Shown: piece by piece, positions 29,329 through 36,494 of the stretch | Position numbering within the stretch: position 1 is the first letter of the stretch | Layout: each line of letters begins with the position of its first letter | Origin: Oscillospiraceae bacterium | GTDB taxonomy: Bacteria > Bacillota > Clostridia > Oscillospirales > Ruminococcaceae | Direction of reading: 5' to 3' | NCBI GenBank assembly: GCA_024404875.1 | Contig: JAKSPK010000009.1 | Location: 1 to 61,932, forward strand | DNA: 61,932 nucleotides | The notes under the pieces: model-generated | Told to the model about the DNA's origin: nothing | Seen by the model: the letters and a program-made list of their open reading frames with translations, nothing else | The model's database searches: none | Position numbers and translations under genes: made by a program

Positions 29329-30165
29329 TTATGCCAATTCAAAGAAATTGGTCGCCTGTACATACGCCGTGAAGAACGGAACGACCAGCAGAACGCTGTC
29401 GAAGCGATCGAGCATACCGCCGTGACCGGGCATGATATTGCCGAAGTCCTTGATGCCGAGCTGGCGCTTCAGGGTTGAAGCAGCGAGATCGCCGAGCGTA
29501 CCGAGTACGGCGCAGACCATTGCGATGATGATGACAGCAAACCAGTTGACACCCATTGCGATGTCCTTGCTCTTCATATAGGCGCTGTAGCCCATGCAGA
29601 ATCCGATGAAGAATACCACATTTGCAGCGATTCCGCCTACAAAGCCGAGGACGGTCTTTTTCGGGCTGATCTCCGGGCAGAGCTTTGTCTTGCCGAAGAG
29701 CGTGCCGAAGAAATATGCGCCGGTATCCGAGATCCATGCGCCGCAGAGCGCAAGGACGAGATAGGCAACGCTGTGCTGCTCGTGGACATTGTTCAGCGTG
29801 ACCGTTGCTGCCATTGCCGTCGGAATGAGGAGCATTCCGGCAAGGTAGCAGAAGAAAGCCTTCTCGGACATTTTCTTCTTATGTCTGATATAATCGTAGA
29901 GAATGACGCTGGCCGCCGCGACAATAAGCATGGAGCGGTATCTTGCGATGATGCCGACCTGAACGAGCGGCAGACCGAGCGCATAGATCAGCGCGGCCGC
30001 AGAGGAAAGGTGATAGCGCAGAAGTCCGTTGGCGCGCAGATATTCATAAAGCGCGATCACGGAGACTGCACCGGCTGCGATCGGCAGAACAGCGGTATTG
30101 TGCAGAAAAAGAACAATCAGTGCGACTGCAACGCCGATCGCTGCAGTAATCAATCGTGTGACCAT
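29329..30165 (-). CDS. cdsA: Phosphatidate cytidylyltransferase
   Basis: CdsA makes CDP-diacylglycerol for phospholipid synthesis. The 278-residue membrane protein has about seven hydrophobic segments and the family signature near the C-terminus (GDLAASTLKRQLGIKDFGNIMPGHGG then DRFDS). The ATG at 30165 is used because the sequence homologous to family N-termini begins there. Its only good ribosome site, GGAGG, is about 26 bases away with a perfect hairpin (GCGGCG/CGCCGC) between, which could bring it closer. Confidence 0.94.
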   Translation of the reverse strand: MVTRLITAAIGVAVALIVLFLHNTAVLPIAAGAVSVIALYEYLRANGLLRYHLSSAAALIYALGLPLVQVGIIARYRSMLIVAAASVILYDYIRHKKKMSEKAFFCYLAGMLLIPTAMAATVTLNNVHEQHSVAYLVLALCGAWISDTGAYFFGTLFGKTKLCPEISPKKTVLGFVGGIAANVVFFIGFCMGYSAYMKSKDIAMGVNWFAVIIIAMVCAVLGTLGDLAASTLKRQLGIKDFGNIMPGHGGMLDRFDSVLLVVPFFTAYVQATNFFELA

Positions 30166-30375
30166 ATGTGTGTTGCGGCGAGAAGCGCCGCGCCTCCAAT
30201 CCAATCCAGTTGGGCAATTCGCAATGCGCCCGCAGATGTCAGAAATCAGAAGACTGCATTGCGGCTGCTTTCAGAGAATTGCAGAAATCAAACAAAACAA
30301 AGAACAGTTTCCCGAATCTGATGCCTGTCAGCATATCTTATGCCTGCTGCATGGTATTCAGACCGGTTTTGCAGA

Positions 30376-31104
30376 TCAAAGACCGCCGAAGCGTCTTGTT
30401 CTGCGGGCGAATTCGACGATCGCCTTATCCAGCTCAGCGGAATCGAAATCCGGGAACAGCGTGTCGCAGAAATAGAATTCCGCATAGGCACACTGCCAGA
30501 GCAGGAAATTCGAGAGTCGCTGCTCACCGCCCGGACGGATCATAAGATCGACATCGGGCATATCCTTCGTATAGAGATGCTGTGAGATCAGCTCTTCGGT
30601 GATATCCTCCGGACGGAGCTTTCCTTCCTGCACAAGCTTTGCGAGCTCTTTGCAGGCGCCTGTGATTTCATGGCGGGAGCCGTAATTCGCAGCGATTCCG
30701 GCCGTCATCTTTTCAAAGCTGCCGGTATCTTTTTCGATATCGGTGAACTGCTGCCGCAGATCAACCGCAAAATCCTCGCGGTCACCGAGCAGAACAACGC
30801 GTACACGGTCATCGAAATAGTTGTATGCATCCTTGATATACTTGCGCATCAGATCCATCAGCGCATGGACTTCGTCGTCAGGACGCTTCCAGTTTTCCGT
30901 AGAGAAGGCATAGAATGACATATATTCCACGCCGATCTCTCTGGCATATCGCAGCAGCTTCTGGAAGGTTCTCGCGCCCTGCACATGACCGTAGGTACGA
31001 GGCATACCGCGTTTTTTTGCCCATCTGCCGTTGCCGTCCATAATTACGGCAATGTGGCGGGGCATCATATCCGCCGGAACGGGCGGCTCAAGCTTTTTTG
31101 CCAT
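30376..31104 (-). CDS. uppS: Undecaprenyl diphosphate synthase (isoprenyl transferase)
   Basis: UppS builds the C55 lipid carrier for peptidoglycan from isoprenoid units. The 242-residue cis-prenyltransferase has the catalytic [29 protein letters not shown] and the closing [26 protein letters not shown] motif. AAGGAG lies six bases before the ATG. It links the pathway of dxr and ispG here to mraY, murG and uppP on the other strand. A 210-base spacer of no evident content separates it from cdsA. Confidence 0.97.
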   Translation of the reverse strand: [242 protein letters not shown]

Positions 31105-31135
31105 GCATTACTCCTTCGTGAGACAGGGGAGCCGC

Positions 31136-31702
31136 TCAGAGGCTCATGATCTCCTTTTCTTTTTCGGCAGAGATCTTGTCGATCTCCTCCGTATAGCGGT
31201 CGGTCAGAGTCTGAGCCTTCTTTTCGGCGGACTTCTGGTCGTCCTCGGTGATTTCGGAATCTTTCTTCAGCTTTTTGAATTTGTCCATGAGATCACGCCG
31301 TTCATTGCGGATCTTGATTTTTGCTTCATCGCCGTATTTTTTCACGGTCTTGGCCAGTTCCATACGACGCTCTTCGGTCGGCTGCGGGAAGACCAGACGG
31401 ATCGTCTTGCCGTCGTCAGTCGGGGTAATGCCGAGATCAGAGGCGAGGATCGCCTTGGAGATCGAGCGGATCGTCGAGGGATCATAGGGCGTGATGAGCA
31501 GATTTCTGCCCTCGGAGACCGAGACAGCAGCGAGCTGATTGATCGGGGTAGGCGCACCATAGTAATCGACAGGGATTTTGTCGAGGACAGCCGGGTTCGC
31601 TCTGCCGGCGCGGATCGAGCCGTATTCCTTTTGCAGGTGGTCGATCACCTTTTTCATGCTTTTTTCAGAAGCGTCGAGTTTTTCCTTCAGTATTTCGAGC
31701 AT
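31136..31702 (-). CDS. frr: Ribosome recycling factor
   Basis: RRF splits post-termination ribosomes with EF-G. The 188-residue protein has the three-helix bundle pattern and the family phrases SIRAGRANPAVLDKIPVDYYG, LITPYDPSTIRSISKAI and PQPTEERRMELAKTVKKYGDEAK. The start at 31702 is preferred over an in-frame ATG nine bases earlier, because that ATG directly abuts the AAGGAG site. Confidence 0.97.
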   Translation of the reverse strand: MLEILKEKLDASEKSMKKVIDHLQKEYGSIRAGRANPAVLDKIPVDYYGAPTPINQLAAVSVSEGRNLLITPYDPSTIRSISKAILASDLGITPTDDGKTIRLVFPQPTEERRMELAKTVKKYGDEAKIKIRNERRDLMDKFKKLKKDSEITEDDQKSAEKKAQTLTDRYTEEIDKISAEKEKEIMSL

Positions 31703-31765
31703 TTGATTCATCTCCTTTGGACGTGATTCATTAAAGTAGTATACAGTATACGGAATGCCGGCTGC

Positions 31766-32476
31766 TTATTCCGGCAGGATCAGGGTACCGATCTGTTTGC
31801 CGATGCACGCATCATAAATGTTGTCCGGTCTGCTCAGATCGAAGACGAGCATGGTTGTACCGTTATCGCGGCAGAGTGCTGCAGCGGTCGAATCCATGAC
31901 GCCGAGCTGGTTATTGACGACCTCAGTAAAGGTCATGGTCTCATACTTCTTTGCATCGTCGAATTTATTCGGATCCTTATCGTAGACGCCGTCAACCATT
32001 GTTGCTTTCATGAGGATATCGGCCTCGATCTCAGCTGCACGGAGTGCTGCGCCGGTATCGGTCGAGAAGAACGGGTTGCCGGTGCCGCATCCGAAGATCA
32101 CGATCCGGCCCTTTTCAAAGTGACGGATTGCACGGCTGCGGATATAGGGCTCAGCGAAAGCAGTCATCGTAATGGCTGTCTGCACACGCACCGCAGCACC
32201 GAGATCTTCCAGTGCATCAGCAAGCGCCAGTGCGTTCATCGCGGTGGCGAGCATACCGATGTGGTCGGCTCTGGTACGGTCCATTGCACCGGATGAGCGT
32301 CCGCGCCAGAAATTACCGCCGCCGACGACAATACCGATTTCTGCACCGGCATCGGCACAGCGCTTGACAGCGCGGCAGATTGGTGTGATGACATCATAAT
32401 TCAGACCGGTTTTGTTTTTGCCGGCGAGTGCCTCACCGCTGAGTTTCAGGAGTATGCGCTTATATTTCAGTTCCAT
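31766..32476 (-). CDS. pyrH: UMP kinase
   Basis: PyrH phosphorylates UMP to UDP for nucleic acid and UDP-sugar synthesis. The 236-residue protein begins [17 protein letters not shown]. It has the glycine-rich [11 protein letters not shown] and the [23 protein letters not shown] region. GGAGGG precedes the ATG at 32476; the frame continues upstream through the promoter and is not used. It is the first gene of the minus-strand cluster. Its usual neighbours rpsB and tsf are absent here. Confidence 0.97.
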   Translation of the reverse strand: MELKYKRILLKLSGEALAGKNKTGLNYDVITPICRAVKRCADAGAEIGIVVGGGNFWRGRSSGAMDRTRADHIGMLATAMNALALADALEDLGAAVRVQTAITMTAFAEPYIRSRAIRHFEKGRIVIFGCGTGNPFFSTDTGAALRAAEIEADILMKATMVDGVYDKDPNKFDDAKKYETMTFTEVVNNQLGVMDSTAAALCRDNGTTMLVFDLSRPDNIYDACIGKQIGTLILPE

Positions 32477-32509
32477 AGGTATCCCTCCGAAGTCATGATA
32501 TACGATATT

Positions 32510-32538
32510 ATTATACACGATTTTTTGCGGAATGTAAA
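32510..32538 (-). promoter_or_regulatory. SigA promoter of pyrH-frr-uppS-cdsA-dxr
   Basis: TTTACA, 17 bases, TATAAT on the minus strand, about 27 bases upstream of the pyrH ribosome site. Confidence 0.85.
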
Positions 32539-32757
32539 GAGGTAAAGTAAAAAAAAAGGGGCCCCAGCAGAATTTTGTCCGTTTTGCTGACAAAATAGCG
32601 GAAAGCTGATGCAGTACCGGTATGTGGGCCGCGTGCTGCGGATTGGCATGAATGGGCAGAGGATGAATACAAGCGTATGACTGGAACGAAAAATTATAGG
32701 GTTCTGAAATGTAAATTTGCGGTGATATGCGAACCCAGCGGAAGCGTATGCCAATCG

Positions 32758-32823
32758 CTGCCCACAACATGGCAACGGCCGAATCCGGATGTCACTGGGT
32801 ATGGTATGCCATTTTGTGGGCAG
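32758..32823. repeat. 17-bp inverted repeat with one mismatch
   Basis: Arms CTGCCCACAACATGGCA (32758-32774) and TGCCATTTTGTGGGCAG (32807-32823) pair at 16 of 17 positions around a 32-base loop. The flanks also carry inverted copies of ATGCCAAT and GCCAATTCATACC-like words, so the element may be larger and decayed. Confidence 0.7.
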
Positions 32824-32953
32824 ACGATGAATGCCAATTCATACCAAACACGAAAAACGACGAATCTTGGGCGATTTCATTGATTCGTTGTCCGCCGGAT
32901 AATCGACGGAGAATGACTGTATGCGCCTTTTGAAACAACGGGTGAAACCATGC

Positions 32954-32987
32954 CGCAGCGAAAAATAAAAAAATTTTTTTCGCTGCG
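32954..32987. repeat. AT-cored hairpin CGCAGCGAAAAA
   Basis: CGCAGCGAAAAA pairs with TTTTTCGCTGCG across a short A/T centre. It could terminate transcription weakly in either direction or be a DNA-binding site. Confidence 0.6.
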
Positions 32988-33033
32988 AAGAAAAGAAAGT
33001 TACATTCCGGCAGATATGGAGAGACTGTCTGCA

Positions 33034-33133
33034 AAACGCATCAAATACACAAGATGTTGTGCTTTGGGTCCAACTTGGCACAGGATGTTGTTGATTAACT
33101 GATTTTGTACAAAATGACAAATTTGATGCGTTT
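33034..33133. repeat. 100-base element with 13-bp terminal inverted repeats
   Basis: AAACGCATCAAAT (33034-33046) and ATTTGATGCGTTT (33121-33133) are exact reverse complements. The interior holds further dyads: CACAA-gatg-TTGTG and the 12-base palindrome TTTTGTACAAAA. Size and AT-richness resemble a small non-autonomous mobile element or a multi-branched RNA. No flanking target duplication was seen. Confidence 0.6.
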
Positions 33134-33271
33134 GTCGGAAATCCACATCGTTCTAAATGACGAAGCATATATCAGCAGTGAAATGTGCTTTTTCGCGTGT
33201 GTGCGATGCTTTTACAGTTTCTGAATAAGTGATGATATTTAATAATATAGCATAGGATGTATCAACAAACA

Positions 33272-33382
33272 ATGAAAAAGCACGAAAATACGCTGCTTTA
33301 CAGCATTCACAAAACAACTGTTCTCAAGGCGATTCTGAAGAAATCAACTGCGGCAATTTGGTTACAAAACTGTAACCATTAG
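33272..33382 (+). CDS. Possible 36-residue cationic peptide
   Basis: The frame MKKHENTLLYSIHKTTVLKA... ends within the dyad upstream of the mraZ promoter. It is lysine- and histidine-rich with no membrane segment and no homologue that I recognise. The only purine-rich site (AGGA) is about 16 bases from the ATG and the candidate promoter is poor, so it may not be expressed. Confidence 0.15.
   Translation: MKKHENTLLYSIHKTTVLKAILKKSTAAIWLQNCNH
33360..33377 (+). promoter_or_regulatory. Dyad upstream of the mraZ promoter
   Basis: GGTTACA and TGTAACC are perfect 7-base arms around AAAC, ending 19 bases before the -35 element. Position and symmetry suggest an activator or repressor site; MraZ itself usually binds direct repeats instead, so another regulator is likely. 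Confidence 0.5.
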
Positions 33383-33396
33383 ATCAAAACTGGCTA

Positions 33397-33425
33397 TTGA
33401 CATTTAGCCAAGGATGATATATAAT
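33397..33425 (+). promoter_or_regulatory. Consensus SigA promoter of the dcw cluster
   Basis: TTGACA, 17 bases, TATAAT, a perfect match. It implies a leader of about 265 bases before mraZ. Confidence 0.92.
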
Positions 33426-33428
33426 ATT

Positions 33429-33697
33429 GACGAGGGAAGCGATGGCCGATCAACCACTGCCGTGGCATGAATTGGAATAAGATATACAACATCGTCAATC
33501 CTCGGAATGAACAAAAGCAAAGTGTGTAGAAGAGGAGAATCGAGACAGCAGGATGATGGTACCACCCCGCCTCGGTGTCCGGACATGCATAGCTGACGCC
33601 TGATCGAAAAAAATAGAAATCGTCAGGCGGCTTTGCATTCTGTTACCGGTCGGGGCATCCTCCCGCCGTGCTCGGCACGAAGGGAGGCGCTGATTGT
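33429..33697 (+). promoter_or_regulatory. Structured mraZ leader RNA (T-box-like features, sequestered ribosome site)
   Basis: The leader folds into an interrupted stem (CGAGG/CCTCG, CGATG/CATCG, CCGAT/ATTGG, CCAC/GTGG, 33431-33504) with a one-sided 14-base internal loop. It then carries TGGTACC at 33557-33563, the core of the T-box that pairs with tRNA ends, a hairpin CGCCTGA/TCAGGCG (33597-33629) without a T-run, and CCTCCC (33659-33664) complementary to the mraZ ribosome site GGGAGG (33682-33687). Classical stem I landmarks such as the AG bulge are missing, so T-box identity is uncertain; a structured regulatory leader is well supported. Confidence 0.5.
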
Positions 33698-34210
33698 ATG
33701 GAACTGAGCAGTATGTCAGGCAAATACTATGTTCAGATGGATCAGCGCGGCCGTATCAGCGTCCCAGCGATCATTCGCTCCTCAATCGGCGATACCCTTT
33801 TCATCTCCGAAGACCAGCGCAGCAGACATCACCTGGTGATTCGCTCCGAGGAAGGCTTCAATGCCGAAATGGAGCGTGTCCGTGAAATGTGCATCGCACA
33901 GAATCAGGATATCCTTGCACCGGACGAGCTGCTCGATGAGATCGAAGATGCGATGCGGGATTTCGCCGCTTATACGCAGAAAACTTCTCCTGACAACAAT
34001 GGCAGAATCACGGTCGAAAAGGCACTCATTGAATATGCAGAGCTCGGCGGCCGCATCATCGTGAACGGAGTCGGCAATTATGCCGAGATCTGGAACGAAC
34101 AGAGATTTGAGGAGAATATCGCGGAACACAGAAAGGGAAAGGAACTCAGACGCGCGAAAATCGACGCCGCACGCCGCGCACGCCGCGGTGAGGACGCGTC
34201 AGAAAAATGA
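33698..34210 (+). CDS. mraZ: Transcriptional regulator MraZ
   Basis: MraZ is a DNA-binding protein of the SpoVT/AbrB fold that controls the division and cell wall cluster it begins. Two tandem motifs are visible: YYVQMDQRGRISVPAIIR (about 9-26) and NNGRITVEKALIEYAELGG (about 106-124). At 170 residues it is longer than the common 143-152, with a basic C-terminal tail (RAKIDAARRARRGE). The ATG at 33698 follows GGGAGG by ten bases; ATG 33713 (MSGKYYV) matches family N-termini equally well but lacks a site. The stop is followed closely by rsmH. Confidence 0.92.
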   Translation: MELSSMSGKYYVQMDQRGRISVPAIIRSSIGDTLFISEDQRSRHHLVIRSEEGFNAEMERVREMCIAQNQDILAPDELLDEIEDAMRDFAAYTQKTSPDNNGRITVEKALIEYAELGGRIIVNGVGNYAEIWNEQRFEENIAEHRKGKELRRAKIDAARRARRGEDASEK

Positions 34211-34218
34211 GGCATCGT

Positions 34219-35148
34219 ATGACGGATCAACATGTGTATCACGTGCCGATCATGCTGAATGAGGTACTCGAAGATCTGGCTGTGAAGCCGGACGGGATCT
34301 ATGTGGACGGAACGACCGGCGGAGGCGGACATTCTTTCGCGATCGCGGAGCGTCTGACAAACGGCGGACGGCTGTTTGCAATGGATCAGGATCCCGATGC
34401 CGTTGCGGAATCAGGCAGAAGGCTCGCTGGGATGCCGGCAGAGCTGGTTCATGCCAATTTCACCGAAATGGGCCGGGTTCTCACAGAGCATGGTACAAAG
34501 GCAGACGGTATTTTACTGGATCTGGGCGTCAGCAGCCACGAGTTGGACGAAGGCGCACGCGGGTTCTCCTATAAGCAGGATGCGCCGCTTGATATGCGGA
34601 TGTCGCAGACCGGCAGAACTGCAGCGGATCTAATCAATACCCTGCCGGAGGACGAGCTAAGCCGTGTGATCTATCGGTACGGCGAAGAAAAATTTGCAAG
34701 GCAGATCGCTGCGAAGATCACGGCGGCCAGAGCGGTAAAGCCGGTCGAAACGACTGGTGAGCTTGCGGAGCTGATCCTCAGCGCTGTGCCTGCAAAGGCC
34801 AGAAGGGACAAGAATCCATGTCGGAAAACCTTTCAGGCAATCCGTATTCTGGTCAATGATGAGCTGAACTGTCTCTCATCAGCACTGGAAACGGCATTCG
34901 ATTCTCTGAAGCCGGGCGGACGGCTTGTGATCCTTACATTTCACAGCCTGGAGGATAGGATCGTCAAGCAGGCATTTGCAGACCGGTGCAGAGGATGTGT
35001 TTGTCCGCCGGAATTCCCGGTCTGTGTCTGCGGACACAAACCGGAAGGCAGGCTGATTCGTCGGAAGCCTGCGGTGGCTTCTCAGGAGGAGACAGTACAG
35101 AATCCCAGAAGCCGCAGCGCCAAGCTGCGCAGCATTGAAAAGCTGTAA
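34219..35148 (+). CDS. rsmH: 16S rRNA (cytosine1402-N4)-methyltransferase
   Basis: RsmH methylates C1402 in the ribosomal P site. The 309-residue protein begins with the usual HVPIMLNEVLEDL and has the SAM-binding VDGTTGGGGHS, LDLGVSSHELDEGARGFSY, the PLDMRM segment and the C-terminal FHSLEDRIVKQAF. The ATG at 34219 has GAGG six bases upstream; the earlier ATG at 34207 overlaps the mraZ stop but has no good site. Confidence 0.96.
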   Translation: MTDQHVYHVPIMLNEVLEDLAVKPDGIYVDGTTGGGGHSFAIAERLTNGGRLFAMDQDPDAVAESGRRLAGMPAELVHANFTEMGRVLTEHGTKADGILLDLGVSSHELDEGARGFSYKQDAPLDMRMSQTGRTAADLINTLPEDELSRVIYRYGEEKFARQIAAKITAARAVKPVETTGELAELILSAVPAKARRDKNPCRKTFQAIRILVNDELNCLSSALETAFDSLKPGGRLVILTFHSLEDRIVKQAFADRCRGCVCPPEFPVCVCGHKPEGRLIRRKPAVASQEETVQNPRSRSAKLRSIEKL

Positions 35149-35254
35149 TTAGAAAGAAAAACAGATAAAAGAAGGAACAGCGCTCCGGCAGCGGAGCAAA
35201 GAAATGCACAACTGCAAAACGAGTGTGGAAACGGTTGATGCGGAGGTGACCTCA

Positions 35255-36148
35255 ATGGCAAAGGATTTCACGGTGCCGTTCGACAGTGCCGATGAGGAAC
35301 AGGCCGAAGCATGGCGGATGCTTTTGCCGCATAGTCAGTCCATAAGCCAGAAACCGGACACCGGTCAGAAAGATACAATATACGGTCAGGGTCCGGAGCA
35401 TGACAGATTCGCAGAGACTGCGGCGCGGATGCAGGAGCAGCAGCTCCTTGCGGAAGCGCGTGAAAAGCGGCGCATACAGTCCGAAGAAAACCGGCGCAGA
35501 GCGCTCCTCGGAGCGCAGCGGATCCGGCAGATCCGGATGGATGCAGATATTCCGGCTGATCCGCAGCGCGTGCTCGATGAGATTGATGTCAGCATTCCGT
35601 CAGAAAACGGCAGAAAACAGCAAAATAATCGGAAGGCCAAATCAAAACAAAAGAATCCAAAACAAAACAAGCCAGCAAAAAAGCCCGAACAAAAATCCGG
35701 GAATAAGCCCGTGAAAAAGCGGACAGCGGGCGGAAGATATTCCGTCCGGCAGGAGGAAGAACCGCAGCGTCCGAACCGCAGCCGTATCTCAACGGCCGGT
35801 GCCGTGGCGATTGGCCTCCTGACCGGCTTACTGATCGGTACGGTTATCTACGGCAGAGTCCAGACCAATGAAGTTTATACGGAGATCGCCGCGCTTCAGG
35901 CGGAGTATAACGATCTTGTTGCACGAAATATCAGCATGAAATCCGAAATGGAAGGAAAGCTGACAGTCAAAAATATCGAGGAATATGCCGAGAAAACACT
36001 CGGACTGATGCCGCTGAATCAGTCGCAGATCGAATATATTCAGCTCCAGACTGAAGACGAGGTCATAATCACTGAGCCGGAAGATAATGTATTTGTTTCG
36101 ATCAATGATTTTCTCGTGAACATCTGGGAATATCTGCGCGGCAAATAA
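35255..36148 (+). CDS. FtsL-like division protein with very long cytoplasmic N-terminus
   Basis: Position between rsmH and the pbp gene, and a single membrane helix (about 186-207) followed by a short heptad-like stretch (YTEIAALQAEYNDLVARNISMK) and an EYAEKTLGLMPLNQSQI motif, identify an FtsL-type protein that helps recruit the septal synthase. At 297 residues it is far longer than typical FtsL (about 100-120). The first 185 residues are highly charged, with acidic, coiled-coil-prone and then lysine-glutamine-rich segments. The start at 35255 is set by GGAGGTG. Confidence 0.8.
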   Translation: MAKDFTVPFDSADEEQAEAWRMLLPHSQSISQKPDTGQKDTIYGQGPEHDRFAETAARMQEQQLLAEAREKRRIQSEENRRRALLGAQRIRQIRMDADIPADPQRVLDEIDVSIPSENGRKQQNNRKAKSKQKNPKQNKPAKKPEQKSGNKPVKKRTAGGRYSVRQEEEPQRPNRSRISTAGAVAIGLLTGLLIGTVIYGRVQTNEVYTEIAALQAEYNDLVARNISMKSEMEGKLTVKNIEEYAEKTLGLMPLNQSQIEYIQLQTEDEVIITEPEDNVFVSINDFLVNIWEYLRGK

Positions 36149-36160
36149 CATAGAGTATCA

Positions 36161-36494
36161 CTGTGAAAGCCCGTACGGTTCAGAGGGCAGACGGTCGCGC
36201 TTTCACAGAGGCCATATATCAAAGTGTGTAGAACAAAAGAAACGGAGCAGCCTGCTTCACGGATCAGAAATAAAGCATACCGTGACAGGCAGGAGATGAA
36301 AGAAAGAAAGTCATCTCCGGACTCCGCGTGCAGAACAAAAGAAAAGGCAAGCGGAAGAAACGGTTCCGGCATTCGCCGGACGGACTGCATCGCAGCTCAC
36401 TGTGTATGCAACCAGGCTTGCCTGAACACAAATCGGGCGGAGCATTCAGTTCCGCCTTTTCTTTTTGCAGATTCATCGGAAGGGAGTGAGTGCT
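36161..36494 (+). promoter_or_regulatory. Multi-hairpin spacer/leader RNA before the pbp gene
   Basis: The 346-base gap is packed with perfect dyads: CTGTGAAAGC/GCTTTCACAG (36161-36170, 36199-36208), TCACGG/CCGTGA, GGAGATGA/TCATCTCC (36292-36299, 36311-36318), GGCAAGC/GCTTGCC enclosing TCCGGC/GCCGGA. It ends in a terminator. A direct repeat GTGYAGAACAAAAGAAAMGG occurs at 36226-36245 and 36328-36347. No gene is visible. This looks like a regulatory RNA or attenuator controlling the transpeptidase gene. Confidence 0.5.
36436..36466 (+). terminator. Intrinsic terminator upstream of the pbp gene
   Basis: GGCGGA and TCCGCC (36436-36441, 36451-36456) are followed by TTTTCTTTTT, about 30 bases before the GTG start. 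Lying inside the dcw operon, it is probably conditional. Confidence 0.75.

Larger units (their letters stand above)
32539..33359. other. Repeat-rich non-coding strand-switch region
   Basis: About 820 bases between divergent promoters contain no supported gene. They hold an inverted repeat of 17-base arms (32758-32774 and 32807-32823) with weaker copies of the same words around 32640-32660 and 32830-32845. They also hold an AT-rich hairpin (32954-32987) and a 100-base element with 13-base terminal inverted repeats (33034-33133). A 36-codon frame at 33272-33382 has no proper ribosome site. Confidence 0.6.

Noticed and set aside
32477-32770. Long N-terminal extension of PyrH
   Set aside because: The extra residues run through a clear promoter and the ribosome site; family proteins start at MELKYKR.
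33429-33570. Firm T-box annotation for the mraZ leader
   Set aside because: Only the TGGTACC core and a stem with one-sided loop fit. The AG bulge, the full T-box sequence ending GCG and an aminoacyl-tRNA-related target gene are missing, so it is kept as a finding only.
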